Counted from the first letter of the stretch, positions 9,883 to 19,657 are shown. The stretch is 64,000 bases of DNA from Staphylococcus sp. IVB6240 (GCF_025558425.1 NZ_CP094718.1:248001-312000), one strand, 5' to 3'. A program made the numbers and translations. Notes: generated by a model not told the origin, from the sequence alone.

Positions 9883-11337
9883 ATGAGTGAACGAGTAAGA
9901 GTAAGATATGCACCAAGTCCAACAGGATATTTGCATATTGGTAACGCACGTACAGCATTATTTAACTATTTATTCGCTAAACATTACGGTGGCGATTTTG
10001 TAATTCGCATTGAAGATACGGATTCAAAGCGTAACTTAGAAGATGGTGAATCATCACAATTTAATAACTTACAATGGCTAGGTCTTGATTGGGACGAATC
10101 AGTGGATAAAGATAAAGGCTACGGTCCTTATCGCCAATCAGAGCGTGGACACATTTATCAACCATTAATCGATCAGTTGTTAGCAGAAGATAAAGCATAC
10201 AAATGTTATATGACAGAAGAAGAATTAGAAGCGGAACGACAAGAGCAAATCGAACGCGGTGAAATGCCAAGATACGGTGGTAAGCATGCACATTTAACAG
10301 AAGAAGAACGTGCACAATTTGAAGCGGAAGGTCGTCAACCATCTATCCGTTTCCGTGTACCACAGGATCGTACGTACAAGTTTGATGATATGGTTAAAGG
10401 CGAAGTGTCTTTTGAATCAGATAACTTCGGTGACTGGGTGATCGTGAAAAAAGACGGTGTCCCAACATATAACTTTGCGGTAGCAGTGGATGACCACTAC
10501 ATGGAAATTACAGATGTAATTCGTGGAGATGACCATATTTCAAATACACCAAAACAATTAATGATTTACGAAACATTCGGTTGGGAACCACCACGTTTCG
10601 GTCACATGACATTGATTGTGAATGAACAACGTAAAAAGCTAAGTAAACGTGACGGTCAAATTTTACAATTTATCGAGCAATATCGTGATTTAGGTTACCT
10701 TCCTGAAGCGATTTTTAACTTTATCGCGTTATTAGGTTGGTCTCCAGAAGGTGAAGAAGAAATTTTCTCTAAACAAGAATTCATCGATATCTTTACTGAA
10801 AAACGTCTTTCAAAATCACCTGCATTTTTCGATAAACAAAAGCTTGAGTGGATTAACAACCAGTACATGAAAGAAAAAGATGCAGAGACAGTATTTGAAA
10901 TGACATTGCCACATATGATTAAGGCAGGTCTATTACCGGAGTCTCCATCTGAAGCGGACCTTGAATGGGGTCGCAAGTTGGTTGCTTTATACCAAGAACA
11001 AATGAGTTATGCGGGTGAAATTGTACCACTTTCTGAGTTGTTCTTCCGTGATGAAAAAGAACTTGATGAAGCTGCTCAAGAAGTATTGAATGGGGAGCAA
11101 GTTCCTGAATTGATGCGCGTATTGAGTGCGAAATTAGAAGCACTTGAAACTTTCAAAGCAGAAGATATCAAAAAAGAAATTAAAGCGGTCCAAAAAGAAA
11201 CAGGTATTAAAGGGAAAAATCTGTTTATGCCAATTCGAGTTGCTGTGACAGGACAAATGCATGGACCAGAGTTACCGAATACAATTGAAGTATTAGGTAA
11301 AGACAAAGTATTGACACGTATTCAAAAGTTACTATAG
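9883..11337 (+). CDS. gltX: GltX, glutamyl-tRNA synthetase
   Basis: Class I aminoacyl-tRNA synthetase (484 aa) charging tRNA-Glu, and probably tRNA-Gln for later GatCAB amidation. The HIGH motif is in [12 protein letters not shown] and the KMSKS motif is KLSKRDG (about residue 255). ATG 9883 with the GGAGTGA site is chosen over an in-frame ATG at 9856, giving the usual [15 protein letters not shown] start and usual length. Confidence 0.97.
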   Translation: MSERVRVRYAPSPTGYLHIGNARTALFNYLFAKHYGGDFVIRIEDTDSKRNLEDGESSQFNNLQWLGLDWDESVDKDKGYGPYRQSERGHIYQPLIDQLLAEDKAYKCYMTEEELEAERQEQIERGEMPRYGGKHAHLTEEERAQFEAEGRQPSIRFRVPQDRTYKFDDMVKGEVSFESDNFGDWVIVKKDGVPTYNFAVAVDDHYMEITDVIRGDDHISNTPKQLMIYETFGWEPPRFGHMTLIVNEQRKKLSKRDGQILQFIEQYRDLGYLPEAIFNFIALLGWSPEGEEEIFSKQEFIDIFTEKRLSKSPAFFDKQKLEWINNQYMKEKDAETVFEMTLPHMIKAGLLPESPSEADLEWGRKLVALYQEQMSYAGEIVPLSELFFRDEKELDEAAQEVLNGEQVPELMRVLSAKLEALETFKAEDIKKEIKAVQKETGIKGKNLFMPIRVAVTGQMHGPELPNTIEVLGKDKVLTRIQKLL

Positions 11338-11345
11338 TGTTTAAC

Positions 11346-11374
11346 TTGATATCGGTAGTTAAATCGACTACTAT
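11346..11374 (+). promoter_or_regulatory. Promoter of the cysE T-box transcript
   Basis: TTGATA (11346-11351), 17-bp spacer, TACTAT (11369-11374), directly upstream of the T-box leader. Confidence 0.72.
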
Positions 11375-11380
11375 TAAAGT

Positions 11381-11600
11381 GAATTTGGAATAAAGGATTA
11401 GTAAGCTATTACAAGTGTTTCAGAGAGTGTACGGATGCTGCGAGTACATCACCTGTATAGTCGAATGCACCTTTAGGATAACAGTTTTATAAAACCAATA
11501 AGTGAATATACAATACATGATTTGATGTGTGTATATTAATTGAGAGTGGAACCGTGCAATAGCACCTCTGACAAATTGATGTTAGAGGTGCTATTTTTAC
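11381..11600 (+). promoter_or_regulatory. T-box riboswitch, tRNA-Cys type
   Basis: Stem I landmarks are visible (AGAGAG near 11421, GGATGCTGCGA distal region), a probable UGC cysteine specifier occurs in GAATGCACC (near 11464), and the T-box sequence GAGTGGAACCGTGC lies at 11543-11556. A terminator (AGCACCTCT / AGAGGTGCT plus T-run, 11561-11597) follows, able to be replaced by the antiterminator when uncharged tRNA binds. It controls cysE-cysS, fitting cysteine biosynthesis and charging. Confidence 0.88.
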
Positions 11601-11636
11601 AAAGCACATTAAAACCGTGAGAAAAGAGGGAACGAT

Positions 11637-12278
11637 ATGTTAAGACGCATGATGGATGATGTGAAGATGGTATTTGAACAGGACCCAGCTGCACGTTCAA
11701 CCTTTGAAGTCATTACGACATATGCTGGTTTGCATGCTGTATGGAGTCATTTAATCGCGCATAAATTGTATCAAAAAAAGCATTACGTATCAGCGCGCAT
11801 TATTTCACAAATTTCACGCTTTTTTACAGGTATTGAAATACACCCAGGTGCCAAGATTGGACGTCGTCTATTCATCGATCACGGGATGGGTGTTGTTATC
11901 GGTGAAACGTGTACAATCGGAGACAATGTAACGATCTATCAAGGTGTTACTTTAGGTGGTACAGGTAAAGAAAAAGGAAAGCGTCACCCTGATATTGGTG
12001 ATAATGTACTGATTGCAGCGGGTTCTAAAGTTTTAGGGAACATTACAGTGCATTCGAATGTGAATATCGGAGCAAACTCTGTTGTATTAAGAGATGTTCC
12101 AAGTTTTACAACAGTTGTAGGTATTCCTGGACGTATTGTAAAACAAGGTGGCAAGCGCATCGGTAAAAACTTCGATCACTTGAACTTACCAGACCCAATT
12201 TACGAACAAATTAAACAACTTGAAAGACAACTCGAACAAACGAAAAACGGAGAGATTAAAGATGATTACATTATATAA
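11637..12278 (+). CDS. cysE: CysE, serine O-acetyltransferase
   Basis: First step of cysteine synthesis from serine and acetyl-CoA, 213 aa. An N-terminal helical domain is followed by the left-handed beta-helix hexapeptide repeats: [22 protein letters not shown], then [17 protein letters not shown]. Start ATG follows AAAGAGGG. Overlaps cysS by 17 bp and shares its T-box leader. Confidence 0.96.
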   Translation: MLRRMMDDVKMVFEQDPAARSTFEVITTYAGLHAVWSHLIAHKLYQKKHYVSARIISQISRFFTGIEIHPGAKIGRRLFIDHGMGVVIGETCTIGDNVTIYQGVTLGGTGKEKGKRHPDIGDNVLIAAGSKVLGNITVHSNVNIGANSVVLRDVPSFTTVVGIPGRIVKQGGKRIGKNFDHLNLPDPIYEQIKQLERQLEQTKNGEIKDDYII

Positions 12279-13662
12279 TACATTAACGCGCCAAAAAGAG
12301 CCCTTTAAGCCCATTGAACCAGGAAAAGTAAAAATGTATGTATGTGGACCAACCGTCTACAACTACATCCATATCGGTAATGCACGACCAGCAATCAATT
12401 ATGATGTAGTAAGACGTTATTTAGAATATAAAGGTTTTGAAGTGAATTATGTATCGAACTTCACAGACGTAGATGATAAACTCATCAAACGTTCACAAGA
12501 ATTGAATGAAACCGTTCCGGAAATTGCTGAAAGATATATTAAAGCATTCCATGAAGATACAGGGGCATTGAATGTTAAGCCTGCAACAGCGAACCCACGT
12601 GTTATGGATCATATGGATGAGATTATTGCATTCATTAAAAAACTTGTTGATGAAGGATATGCTTATGAAAGTGGCGGCGATGTCTACTTCAGAACACGCA
12701 AGTTTGATGAGTATGGGAAGTTAAGCCATCAATCATTGGACGATTTAAAAGTCGGTGCGCGTATTGAACAAGGTGAAAATAAAGAAGATGCTTTAGACTT
12801 CACATTGTGGAAAAAAGCGAAACCTGGTGAAATTAGTTGGGAAAGTCCTTTTGGTGAAGGGCGTCCAGGCTGGCATATTGAATGCTCTGTAATGGCATTT
12901 GAAAAACTTGGGCCAACAATTGATATTCATGCAGGTGGTAGTGATTTACAATTCCCACACCATGAAAATGAAATCGCACAATCTGAATGTCATAACCATG
13001 CCCCATTTGCAAACTATTGGATGCATAACGGCTTCATTAATATTGATAATGAGAAGATGAGTAAGTCACTTGGGAACTTTATTTTAGTTCATGACATTAT
13101 TAAAGAAGTAGATCCGGATGTATTACGCTTTTTCATGATCAGTGTTCATTACCGTAGCCCGATTAACTATAACTTAGAGCTTGTTGAAGCTGCGAAGAGT
13201 GGACTAACACGTATTCGCAATAGTTATGAGGCACTGATTGCACGTGAATCAGCTGCGACAGACTTAGTAGTTGCACAGGATTATATCGACCAAATTGATG
13301 CGATTTTAGCACAATTTGAAAAAGTGATGGATGATGACTTTAACACAGCGAATGCTATTACTGCTTGGTATGACTTAGCAAAATTAACAAATAAATACTT
13401 GTTAGAAGATAATACAGCAACAGCCGTTATCACACGCTTTAAAGAAGTATTCCAAATCTTTAGCGATGTATTAGGTGTTCCACTTCAATCATCACGTACA
13501 GAAGAATTGCTGGATGCAGATGTTGAAGCATTAATTGAAGAACGTAATGAAGCGCGTAAAAACAAAGACTTTGCTCGTGCAGATGAGATTCGCGACCAAC
13601 TCAAAGCACAAAATATTTTATTAGAAGATACGCTACAAGGTGTGAGATTTAAACGTGTGTAA
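12262..13662 (+). CDS. cysS: CysS, cysteinyl-tRNA synthetase
   Basis: Charges tRNA-Cys; class Ia synthetase of 466 aa. [16 protein letters not shown] contains a zinc-ligand Cys and the HIGH motif; EKMSKSLGN is the KMSKS loop; GWHIECSVM and the HHENE region supply the remaining zinc ligands. ATG 12262 ([10 protein letters not shown]) after AGAGATTAAAG is chosen over an upstream in-frame start at 12220. Overlaps cysE and mrnC, so the genes are coupled. Confidence 0.97.
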   Translation: MITLYNTLTRQKEPFKPIEPGKVKMYVCGPTVYNYIHIGNARPAINYDVVRRYLEYKGFEVNYVSNFTDVDDKLIKRSQELNETVPEIAERYIKAFHEDTGALNVKPATANPRVMDHMDEIIAFIKKLVDEGYAYESGGDVYFRTRKFDEYGKLSHQSLDDLKVGARIEQGENKEDALDFTLWKKAKPGEISWESPFGEGRPGWHIECSVMAFEKLGPTIDIHAGGSDLQFPHHENEIAQSECHNHAPFANYWMHNGFINIDNEKMSKSLGNFILVHDIIKEVDPDVLRFFMISVHYRSPINYNLELVEAAKSGLTRIRNSYEALIARESAATDLVVAQDYIDQIDAILAQFEKVMDDDFNTANAITAWYDLAKLTNKYLLEDNTATAVITRFKEVFQIFSDVLGVPLQSSRTEELLDADVEALIEERNEARKNKDFARADEIRDQLKAQNILLEDTLQGVRFKRV

Positions 13663-14056
13663 TCCGAATGATTTCAAACAATTAAGCCCACTCACACTTG
13701 CCTATATGGGAGATGCGGTGCTTGATCAGTTTGTTCGTCAGCACATTATTTTAAAGTATCAAAGTAAACCGAACCGTTTGCATCAAGAGGCCAAACGGTT
13801 CGTTTCTGCTAAAAGTCAAGCACAGACATTAGAAACGTTGTTAGCAGATGATTGGTTTACAGAGGAAGAATTAGCTATTGTAAAGCGTGGTCGCAACGCT
13901 AAAAGTCATACAAAAGCAAAAAATACGGATATTCAAACATATCGCAAGAGCTCAGGGCTTGAAGCGGTAATTGGCTATTTACATTTAACAGAACAAGCAT
14001 CACGAATGGGTGCATTGTTAAGTGAAATTGTAAGACAAGTAGAAAAGAGGTGTTAG
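13655..14056 (+). CDS. mrnC: MrnC, mini-ribonuclease III
   Basis: RNase III catalytic domain without a dsRNA-binding domain (133 aa); matures 23S rRNA in Firmicutes. [16 protein letters not shown] carries the acidic metal-binding residues, and [12 protein letters not shown] and EAVIGYLHL are typical of the family. Start is GTG 13655, overlapping cysS by 8 bp; the other GTG at 13657 is followed at once by a stop. Confidence 0.94.
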   Translation: MCNPNDFKQLSPLTLAYMGDAVLDQFVRQHIILKYQSKPNRLHQEAKRFVSAKSQAQTLETLLADDWFTEEELAIVKRGRNAKSHTKAKNTDIQTYRKSSGLEAVIGYLHLTEQASRMGALLSEIVRQVEKRC

Positions 14057-14059
14057 ATA

Positions 14060-14809
14060 ATGGAATCAGAAGTAATCGTTGGACGTCATGCCGTTCGTGA
14101 AGCTATTACGAGTGGCCATGCTGTGAATAAAGTCTTAATTCAAGAGGGTGTAAAAAAGCAGCAGATTGACGATATTTTAAAATATGCGAAAGATTTAAAA
14201 TTGGTGGTACAAACCGTCCCAAAATCGAAATTAGACCAAATTTCAACAGCGCCTCATCAAGGGGTTGCAGCATATATTGCGCCATATGAATATGAGACAT
14301 TAGAAAATTTCTTGGCACAACAAGGAAAGAAAGAAGGACTTTCAACCGTTCTTATTCTTGATGGTTTAGAAGATCCTCATAACTTGGGTTCTATTCTGAG
14401 AACAGCGGATGCAACGGGTGTAGACGGGATTATTATTCCTAAGCGTCGTTCAGTTGCACTGACACAAACAGTTGCTAAAGCATCAACAGGCGCCATCCAA
14501 CACGTACCAGTAATACGTGTTACAAATTTATCTCAAACAATTGATGTACTGAAAGACCAAGGATATTGGGTGGCAGGTACAGAAGCCGATCATGCAACGG
14601 ATTATCGTCAAATGCAAGCAGATATGCCACTTGCAATTGTCATCGGCAGTGAAGGGCAAGGAATGAGTCGTCGTGTCAAAGAGAAGTGTGATTTCTATAT
14701 TAAGATTCCAATGGTCGGTCATGTGAATAGCTTAAATGCGTCAGTTGCAGCAAGTTTGATGATGTATGAGGTGTTGAGAAAACGTCAACCTATTGGCGGT
14801 GACAAGTAA
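14060..14809 (+). CDS. rlmB: RlmB-type 23S rRNA 2'-O-methyltransferase
   Basis: TrmH-family SPOUT methyltransferase (249 aa), expected to methylate G2251 of 23S rRNA using SAM. A short N-terminal substrate-binding domain precedes the SPOUT knot with [23 protein letters not shown] and [14 protein letters not shown] motifs. Begins 3 bp after mrnC and ends 3 bp before rae1, clearly one operon. Confidence 0.93.
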   Translation: MESEVIVGRHAVREAITSGHAVNKVLIQEGVKKQQIDDILKYAKDLKLVVQTVPKSKLDQISTAPHQGVAAYIAPYEYETLENFLAQQGKKEGLSTVLILDGLEDPHNLGSILRTADATGVDGIIIPKRRSVALTQTVAKASTGAIQHVPVIRVTNLSQTIDVLKDQGYWVAGTEADHATDYRQMQADMPLAIVIGSEGQGMSRRVKEKCDFYIKIPMVGHVNSLNASVAASLMMYEVLRKRQPIGGDK

Positions 14810-14812
14810 TTC

Positions 14813-15334
14813 ATGAAAGATTATTATGTGATTATTGACGGTTATAATATGATCGGCCAATCACCAGAATTAATGCGCCTTGCCAAGGAAAACCTTGAGG
14901 AAGCACGAGAACAATTACTCATTGAAATCGCAAACTATAATGCACTCGTGAAGGGGCATATCATTTGTGTGTTTGATGCATACGAACAAGGCTCACCACA
15001 GTCAGAGACAGTGTATCATGGCGTGAGGGTGATATTTACAAAAGAGGGAGAAACGGCAGATAGCTTTATTGAACGCTATGTTTATAATATCTATAATAAA
15101 CATTTAACGCATATTACCGTTGTAACGAGTGATATGAGCGAGCAACATGCTATCTTTGGTACGGGGGCTTACCGTATTTCTTCTAGAGAAATGTGGCGCC
15201 ATTTAAAAGAAAATAAAACAGCTGTTACCAAAACGCTCTCATCTTTTGAAGCACAAAAACCACGTACACGAATGCACTTGTCGGAAGAAGTCTTAACAGA
15301 ATTTGAAAAAATAAGACGTGGTAAACATCAATAA
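14813..15334 (+). CDS. rae1: Rae1 (YacP), ribosome-associated endoribonuclease
   Basis: NYN/PIN-like nuclease of 173 aa; the Bacillus homologue cuts mRNA in the ribosomal A site. IIDGYNMIG (residues 7-15) has the first catalytic Asp; VFDAYEQG and VTSDMSEQ supply further acidic residues. Position between rlmB and sigH is conserved across Firmicutes. Function in this organism is inferred from homology. Confidence 0.9.
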   Translation: MKDYYVIIDGYNMIGQSPELMRLAKENLEEAREQLLIEIANYNALVKGHIICVFDAYEQGSPQSETVYHGVRVIFTKEGETADSFIERYVYNIYNKHLTHITVVTSDMSEQHAIFGTGAYRISSREMWRHLKENKTAVTKTLSSFEAQKPRTRMHLSEEVLTEFEKIRRGKHQ

Positions 15335-15341
15335 TTGAAAG

Positions 15342-15407
15342 GTCTCGATTTGATTTTTTGGGAGGATATTCATACGCTAATATCCCACCCTGTAAATAAA
15401 GCGAGGC
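15342..15407 (+). promoter_or_regulatory. Predicted sigH leader structure hiding the ribosome site
   Basis: G15342-UCUCG pairs with CGAGGC (15402-15407), the only Shine-Dalgarno-like sequence before sigH. Inside it, GGATATT (15364-15370) pairs with AATATCC (15379-15385). Both helices would keep sigH translation low. An inverted repeat repressing sigH translation has been described in S. aureus; identity with that element is inferred. Confidence 0.55.
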
Positions 15408-15413
15408 GATTCA

Positions 15414-15996
15414 ATGAATCAAATTGAAAAATCCCCATGTCCTTATCTTCCAGCTTCCTCGGCTAGTGAATTCCACCACCTAGAACTACAACTGAAAGAT
15501 ATCCGAAAGCGGGCGACCCAGTCTTTTGATGATTTTAGTATTCATGATTATGAGCGTGAAGACTTAGTTCAAGAGACGGTCATTCGCTTATATCAAAAAT
15601 TATGTCATTCTCCTGAGACGCACTCAGCCCCCTTTGAACATTACATCAATCGAACAATTCGTAGACGCAAGTTAGACTATCGACGCAAAAAAAATGAACA
15701 GACAACGTATTTTTGATTTGTATATGCAATCTACACAATATCAAAATGCTTACAAATGTCATGTTTATGAAAATCCGGTAGATGCAGCCATTTACAATGA
15801 TATGTTATGTTCGGTAAATAAAGAGTCATTTAGAACATTTACACCAATTGAAAGACAAGTGTGTGAATATTTATACCAAGAGTGGAAACCGGCAGAAATA
15901 GCACGAGAGATGGCATTGCCCCCAAAGAAAATATATAATACGATCTACCGTGTACGAGAGAAATTGAAAGCTGTATTGCATGTGAATGTAGATTGA
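15414..15996 (+). pseudogene. sigH: sigH, competence sigma factor, split by a frameshift at A8
   Basis: Sigma-70-family factor SigH by position and content. Frame 1 (15414-15716) covers region 2-like sequence (YEREDLVQETVIRLYQKL) and stops soon after a run of eight A at 15687-15694. A second frame (from 15694) continues with a region 4-like helix-turn-helix (TPIERQVCEYLYQEWKPAEIAREMALPPKK) to 15996. Removing one A joins them into 193 aa, near the S. aureus SigH length. It may be a true pseudogene, phase-variable, expressed by slippage, or a sequencing error. Confidence 0.8.
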
Positions 15997-16022
15997 CAAC
16001 TGAACGTGACCTTATGTATAGT
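15993..16022 (+). promoter_or_regulatory. Promoter of rpmG-secE-nusG
   Basis: TTGACA (15993-15998) with 18-bp spacer and TATAGT (16017-16022). The -35 overlaps the sigH stop codon, so the essential secE-nusG genes have their own promoter. Confidence 0.7.
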
Positions 16023-16054
16023 TAATGAGTATTATAGGATTAAGGTGAGTTAAA

Positions 16055-16198
16055 GTGAAAAAAGTACCGCTTAATTGTGAAAAATGTGGAAGCCGCAACT
16101 ACCATCTTCCAAAATCAACCAATCGAACAGATCGATTAGAATTAAAGAAGTTTTGTGCGGCATGTCAAACACATACGCTTCATAAAGAATCCAAATAA
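16055..16198 (+). CDS. rpmG: Ribosomal protein L33 (rpmG type 2)
   Basis: Small 50S protein of 47 aa: begins MKKVPLNCEKCGSRNYHL and keeps the zinc-binding CXXC pairs (C8/C11 and C34/C37), so it is the zinc-containing form. Start is GTG 16055 after an AAGGTGAG site. Position just before secE is conserved in Firmicutes. Confidence 0.93.
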   Translation: MKKVPLNCEKCGSRNYHLPKSTNRTDRLELKKFCAACQTHTLHKESK

Positions 16199-16216
16199 TT
16201 GGAGGGAAAGACGACT

Positions 16217-16396
16217 ATGGCTAAAAAAGAGAGCTTCTTCCAAGGTGTCAAGTCAGAGATGGAAAAAACAAGTTGGCCTACCGGTCCCGAACTTGTAAAA
16301 TATACAACAATCGTAGTACTTACAGTAGTGTTCTTCTTGCTATTTTTCTACGGTTTAGATATTGGAATTGGTCAAGTAATTAAAATGATAAAATAG
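16217..16396 (+). CDS. secE: SecE, preprotein translocase subunit
   Basis: Single-span Sec61-gamma-type subunit (59 aa) of the SecYEG channel. [18 protein letters not shown] is the amphipathic cytoplasmic helix, followed by one transmembrane segment (about residues 30-50). ATG 16217 is chosen after the GGAGGG site at 16201; an upstream TTG in frame overlaps that site. Confidence 0.95.
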   Translation: MAKKESFFQGVKSEMEKTSWPTGPELVKYTTIVVLTVVFFLLFFYGLDIGIGQVIKMIK

Positions 16397-16415
16397 TGAG
16401 TGAGGAGATGTCAGC

Positions 16416-16964
16416 ATGTCTGAAGATTTCGGTGCGAAACATTGGTATGCAGTTCATACCTATTCAGGATATGAGAATAAAGTAAAACAAAATTTGGAAA
16501 AACGTGTTGAGTCTATGAATATGACTGAACAAATTTTCCGCGTTGTGATTCCTGAGGAAGAGGAAACACAAGTAAAAGATGGTAAAGCAAAAAAATCAAT
16601 GAAGAAAACATTCCCAGGGTACGTACTAGTAGAATTAGTTATGACAGATGAGTCTTGGTACGTTGTACGTAATACACCTGGTGTAACAGGTTTTGTTGGA
16701 TCAGCAGGGGCAGGTTCTAAACCGAACCCATTATTACCTGAAGAAGCACGCTTTATCTTGAAACAGATGGGCATGAAAGAAAAAACAATTGATGTTGAAG
16801 TTGAATTAGGCGAACAAGTACGTGTTACTTCTGGCCCATTTGCAAACCAAGTTGGTGAAGTAGAAAGTATTGAAGCAGACAAATTCAAATTGACAGTATT
16901 GGTAGATATGTTTGGTCGTGAAACACCAGTTGAAGTAGAATTTGACCAAATTGAAAAACTTTAA
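16416..16964 (+). CDS. nusG: NusG, transcription elongation factor
   Basis: 182-aa factor binding RNA polymerase and influencing pausing and termination. The NGN domain (WYAVHTYSGYENKVK to about residue 120) and a C-terminal KOW domain (VRVTSGPFANQVGEV) are present. Start after a GAGGAGATG site; operon with secE. Confidence 0.96.
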   Translation: MSEDFGAKHWYAVHTYSGYENKVKQNLEKRVESMNMTEQIFRVVIPEEEETQVKDGKAKKSMKKTFPGYVLVELVMTDESWYVVRNTPGVTGFVGSAGAGSKPNPLLPEEARFILKQMGMKEKTIDVEVELGEQVRVTSGPFANQVGEVESIEADKFKLTVLVDMFGRETPVEVEFDQIEKL

Positions 16965-16994
16965 ATCAGTGTAATAAGAAAATAAAGTTTTGTG

Positions 16995-17023
16995 TTGTAA
17001 TCTAAACATCTAGATGATATAAT
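16995..17023 (+). promoter_or_regulatory. Promoter of the rplK-rplA operon
   Basis: TTGTAA (16995-17000), 17-bp spacer, TATAAT (17018-17023). A perfect 8-bp hairpin (17049-17067) follows in the leader. Confidence 0.75.
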
Positions 17024-17072
17024 AACGAGGTCGCGCATTTATAGCGCTACATTTCGTCACGAAATGTTAAGA

Positions 17073-17103
17073 GTGGGAGGGCAAAAATGAGCCCTGTGAC
17101 CAC
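17073..17103 (+). promoter_or_regulatory. L1-binding motif in the rplK leader
   Basis: Helix GTGG (17073-17076)/CCAC (17100-17103), 5' loop GA, inner helix GGGC/GCCC, and 3' loop TGTGA. This copies the L1 site of 23S rRNA (GGUGGGAGGC ... ACCACC), suggesting feedback by ribosomal protein L1 on the L11-L1 mRNA. It lies 26 bp before the rplK start. Confidence 0.7.
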
Positions 17104-17129
17104 ATCACGATATCAAGGAGGTGCACATC

Positions 17130-17552
17130 GTGGCTAAAAAAGTTGAAAAAGTAGTTAAGTTACAAATTCCAGCAGGTAAAGCAAACCCAGCACCACCAGT
17201 TGGTCCTGCATTAGGTCAAGCCGGTGTGAACATTATGGCTTTCACAAAGGAATTTAACGCACGTACGCAAGAACAAGTAGGTTTAATCATTCCAGTAGAA
17301 ATTTATGTATATGAAGACCGTTCATTTACATTCATTACTAAAACACCACCTGCAGCAGTTTTACTTAAAAAAGCAGCAGGCGTTGAAAAAGGTTCTGGTG
17401 AGCCTAACAAAACAAAAGTTGCTACTGTAACTAAAGATCAAGTACGTGAAATTGCTAACACAAAAATGCCAGACTTAAACGCTGCTGACGAAGAAGCGGC
17501 TATGCGTATCGTTGAAGGTACTGCACGTAGTATGGGTATTGTTGTTGAGTAA
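17130..17552 (+). CDS. rplK: Ribosomal protein L11
   Basis: 140-aa protein of the GTPase-associated centre. The proline-rich N-terminal domain ([22 protein letters not shown]), site of thiopeptide contact, and the C-terminal 23S-binding domain are complete. GTG 17130 fits the strong AAGGAGGT site at 17115-17122 and gives the usual VAKKVEK start. Confidence 0.96.
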   Translation: MAKKVEKVVKLQIPAGKANPAPPVGPALGQAGVNIMAFTKEFNARTQEQVGLIIPVEIYVYEDRSFTFITKTPPAAVLLKKAAGVEKGSGEPNKTKVATVTKDQVREIANTKMPDLNAADEEAAMRIVEGTARSMGIVVE

Positions 17553-17607
17553 TTGTATTAACGTCAACACGTAATTAAAACGAACAAATGATAAATTTTG
17601 TAGTGAA

Positions 17608-17674
17608 CGCAGATAGACCCCTTTGTTATGTCAGATGACATTGTAAAAGCGCAAAGACGCATGGGCTATCTGCG
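17608..17674 (+). other. Long intergenic stem between rplK and rplA
   Basis: CGCAGATAG (17608-17616) pairs with CTATCTGCG (17666-17674), continued by CCC/GGG after a bulged A: 12 base pairs. A second hairpin ACTTGC/GCAAGT follows (17679-17697). No T-run, so an RNA processing site or leader structure is more likely than a terminator. Confidence 0.5.
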
Positions 17675-17701
17675 CTCAACTTGCTATTAAGGCAAGTAAA
17701 C

Positions 17702-17726
17702 GTGGGAGGACATTCCGATAACACCA
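17702..17726 (+). promoter_or_regulatory. Second L1-binding motif, before rplA
   Basis: GTGG (17702-17705)/CCAC (17723-17726) outer helix, 5' loop GA, inner helix GGA/TCC, 3' loop GATAACA. Same architecture as the motif before rplK and as the L1 site in 23S rRNA. It sits 19 bp before the rplA start, next to its AAAGGAGG site. Confidence 0.7.
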
Positions 17727-17745
17727 CTAAAGGAGGACAATAATA

Positions 17746-18441
17746 ATGGCTAAAAAAGGTAAAAAGTATCAAGAAGCAGTTAGCAAAATTGATCGCCAAG
17801 CATTCTACGCTGTAGAAGAAGCGATTAAATTAGCTCAAGAAACTTCAGTTGCTAACTTCGATGCTTCAGTTGAAGTAGCATTCCGTTTAGGAATTGATAC
17901 ACGTAAAAACGACCAACAAATCCGTGGCGCGGTAGTATTACCACACGGTACTGGTAAATCACAACGTGTATTAGTATTCGCTAAAGGCGACAAAATTGCA
18001 GAAGCAGAAGCAGCAGGCGCTGACTACGTTGGTGACGCTGAATACGTGAACAAAATCCAACAAGGTTGGTTTGATTTTGACGTTGTTGTTGCAACACCTG
18101 ACATGATGGGTGAAGTTGGTAAATTAGGTCGTGTATTAGGACCTAAAGGTTTAATGCCAAACCCTAAAACAGGTACAGTAACAATGGATGTTACAAAAGC
18201 TGTTGAAGAAATCAAAGCTGGTAAAGTTGAATACCGTGCTGAAAAAGCAGGTATCGTACATGCATCTATCGGTAAAGTATCATTCGATGCTGACAAACTT
18301 GTAGACAATTTCAAAACATTATTAGATGTTTTAACAAAAGCGAAACCAGCATCAGCTAAAGGTACTTACTTCAAATCAGTTTCAGTTACAACTACAATGG
18401 GCCCTGGTGTCAAAGTAGATACTGCAACTTTCAAACTATAG
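17746..18441 (+). CDS. rplA: Ribosomal protein L1
   Basis: 231-aa L1-stalk protein, likely also the translational repressor of its own operon. Family signatures include [14 protein letters not shown] and [15 protein letters not shown]. Start ATG follows AAAGGAGGA. Separated from rplK by 193 bp of structured RNA. Confidence 0.96.
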   Translation: MAKKGKKYQEAVSKIDRQAFYAVEEAIKLAQETSVANFDASVEVAFRLGIDTRKNDQQIRGAVVLPHGTGKSQRVLVFAKGDKIAEAEAAGADYVGDAEYVNKIQQGWFDFDVVVATPDMMGEVGKLGRVLGPKGLMPNPKTGTVTMDVTKAVEEIKAGKVEYRAEKAGIVHASIGKVSFDADKLVDNFKTLLDVLTKAKPASAKGTYFKSVSVTTTMGPGVKVDTATFKL

Positions 18442-18513
18442 TTTATTGATACAAGCGTAAAATGATCACTAGATTGTTTTGCGCTTTATTTTAAACAAAG
18501 TTAGAAATAATTG

Positions 18514-18542
18514 TTGACTAATGAGAAGAAAACAGTTATATT
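18514..18542 (+). promoter_or_regulatory. Promoter of rplJ-rplL
   Basis: TTGACT (18514-18519), 17-bp spacer, TATATT (18537-18542). Confidence 0.75.
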
Positions 18543-18549
18543 TAACTTT

Positions 18550-18677
18550 GTTGAATATTTTACCTAAGACAGTAGGAGTATGAATATACTTAAAAGATCA
18601 TCCTACCGAGGCTAAATTGACTTGAACGTGAAAACTTTCAAGCACTTTTTGCCCTGGGTAAAAAGTGCTTTTTTTAT
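18550..18677 (+). promoter_or_regulatory. L10 leader with attenuator terminator
   Basis: Leader of rplJ carrying the CCTACCGAGG motif (18602-18611) typical of L10 leaders, then a perfect 10-bp terminator hairpin AGCACTTTTT / AAAAAGTGCT (18641-18669) with a T-run. This fits autoregulation by the L10-(L7/L12) complex as known in Firmicutes. Confidence 0.82.
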
Positions 18678-18732
18678 TCGAGAGACATCTTGGATATTTA
18701 AAAGCATAAAAATTATCTATGGAGGTGTCTAA

Positions 18733-19233
18733 ATGTCTGGAATCATTGAAGCGAAAAAACAACAAGTTGACATCATCGCAGAGCAACTTAAATCTTCTGT
18801 TTCTACAGTAGTAGTTGACTACCGTGGTTTAACAGTAGCTGAAGTGACAGAATTACGTAAGCAATTACGTGAAGCAGGCGTACAATACAAAGTTTACAAA
18901 AACACATTGTTACGTCGTGCAGCTGAACAAGCTGGTATCGAAGGTTTAGATGAACATTTCACTGGACCAACTGCAGTTGCTTTCACAACTGAAGATGTCG
19001 TTGCACCAGCTAAAGTTATCGCTGGATTCGCTAAAGAACACGAAGCTTTAGAAATTAAGACAGGTGTCATGGAAGGTAGCGTAATCACTGCTGAAGAAGT
19101 TAAAACAGTTGGTTCATTACCATCACACGACGGTCTTGTATCAATGCTTCTTTCTGTATTACAAGCGCCAATCCGCAACTTCGCTTATGCAGTTAAAGCT
19201 GTTGGTGAAAACAAAGAAGAAAACGCAGAGTAA
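18733..19233 (+). CDS. rplJ: Ribosomal protein L10
   Basis: 166-aa stalk base protein that anchors L7/L12 dimers. N-terminal RNA-binding domain ([20 protein letters not shown]) and C-terminal helix for L7/L12 contact are complete. ATG 18733 follows GGAGGTG. Cotranscribed with rplL from an attenuated leader. Confidence 0.96.
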   Translation: MSGIIEAKKQQVDIIAEQLKSSVSTVVVDYRGLTVAEVTELRKQLREAGVQYKVYKNTLLRRAAEQAGIEGLDEHFTGPTAVAFTTEDVVAPAKVIAGFAKEHEALEIKTGVMEGSVITAEEVKTVGSLPSHDGLVSMLLSVLQAPIRNFAYAVKAVGENKEENAE

Positions 19234-19277
19234 TCAATACATTAAACAAATTAGTTAAAAAATGGAGGAATATTAAC

Positions 19278-19643
19278 ATGGCTAATCAAGAGCAAATCAT
19301 TGAAGCAATTAAAGAAATGTCAGTTTTAGAATTAAACGACTTAGTTAAAGCAATCGAAGAAGAATTTGGTGTAACTGCAGCAGCACCAGTTGCAGCAGCA
19401 GGCGCAGCAGGTGGAGACGCAGCTGCTGAAAAATCTGAATTTGACGTTGAGTTAACTTCAGCTGGATCATCAAAAATCAAAGTTGTTAAAGCTGTTAAAG
19501 AAGCAACTGGCTTAGGCTTAAAAGACGCTAAAGAATTAGTTGACGGTGCTCCAAGCATCATCAAAGAAGCTATGCCTAAAGAAGAAGCTGAAAAACTTAA
19601 AGAACAATTAGAAGAAGTTGGCGCTTCAGTAGAATTAAAATAA
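19278..19643 (+). CDS. rplL: Ribosomal protein L7/L12
   Basis: 121-aa acidic stalk protein that recruits translation factors. N-terminal dimerisation helices, an Ala/Gly-rich hinge (about residues 36-52), and a C-terminal domain with [25 protein letters not shown] ribosome site. Closed by a strong terminator. Confidence 0.97.
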   Translation: MANQEQIIEAIKEMSVLELNDLVKAIEEEFGVTAAAPVAAAGAAGGDAAAEKSEFDVELTSAGSSKIKVVKAVKEATGLGLKDAKELVDGAPSIIKEAMPKEEAEKLKEQLEEVGASVELK

Positions 19644-19657
19644 TTCATTGATAAGTG

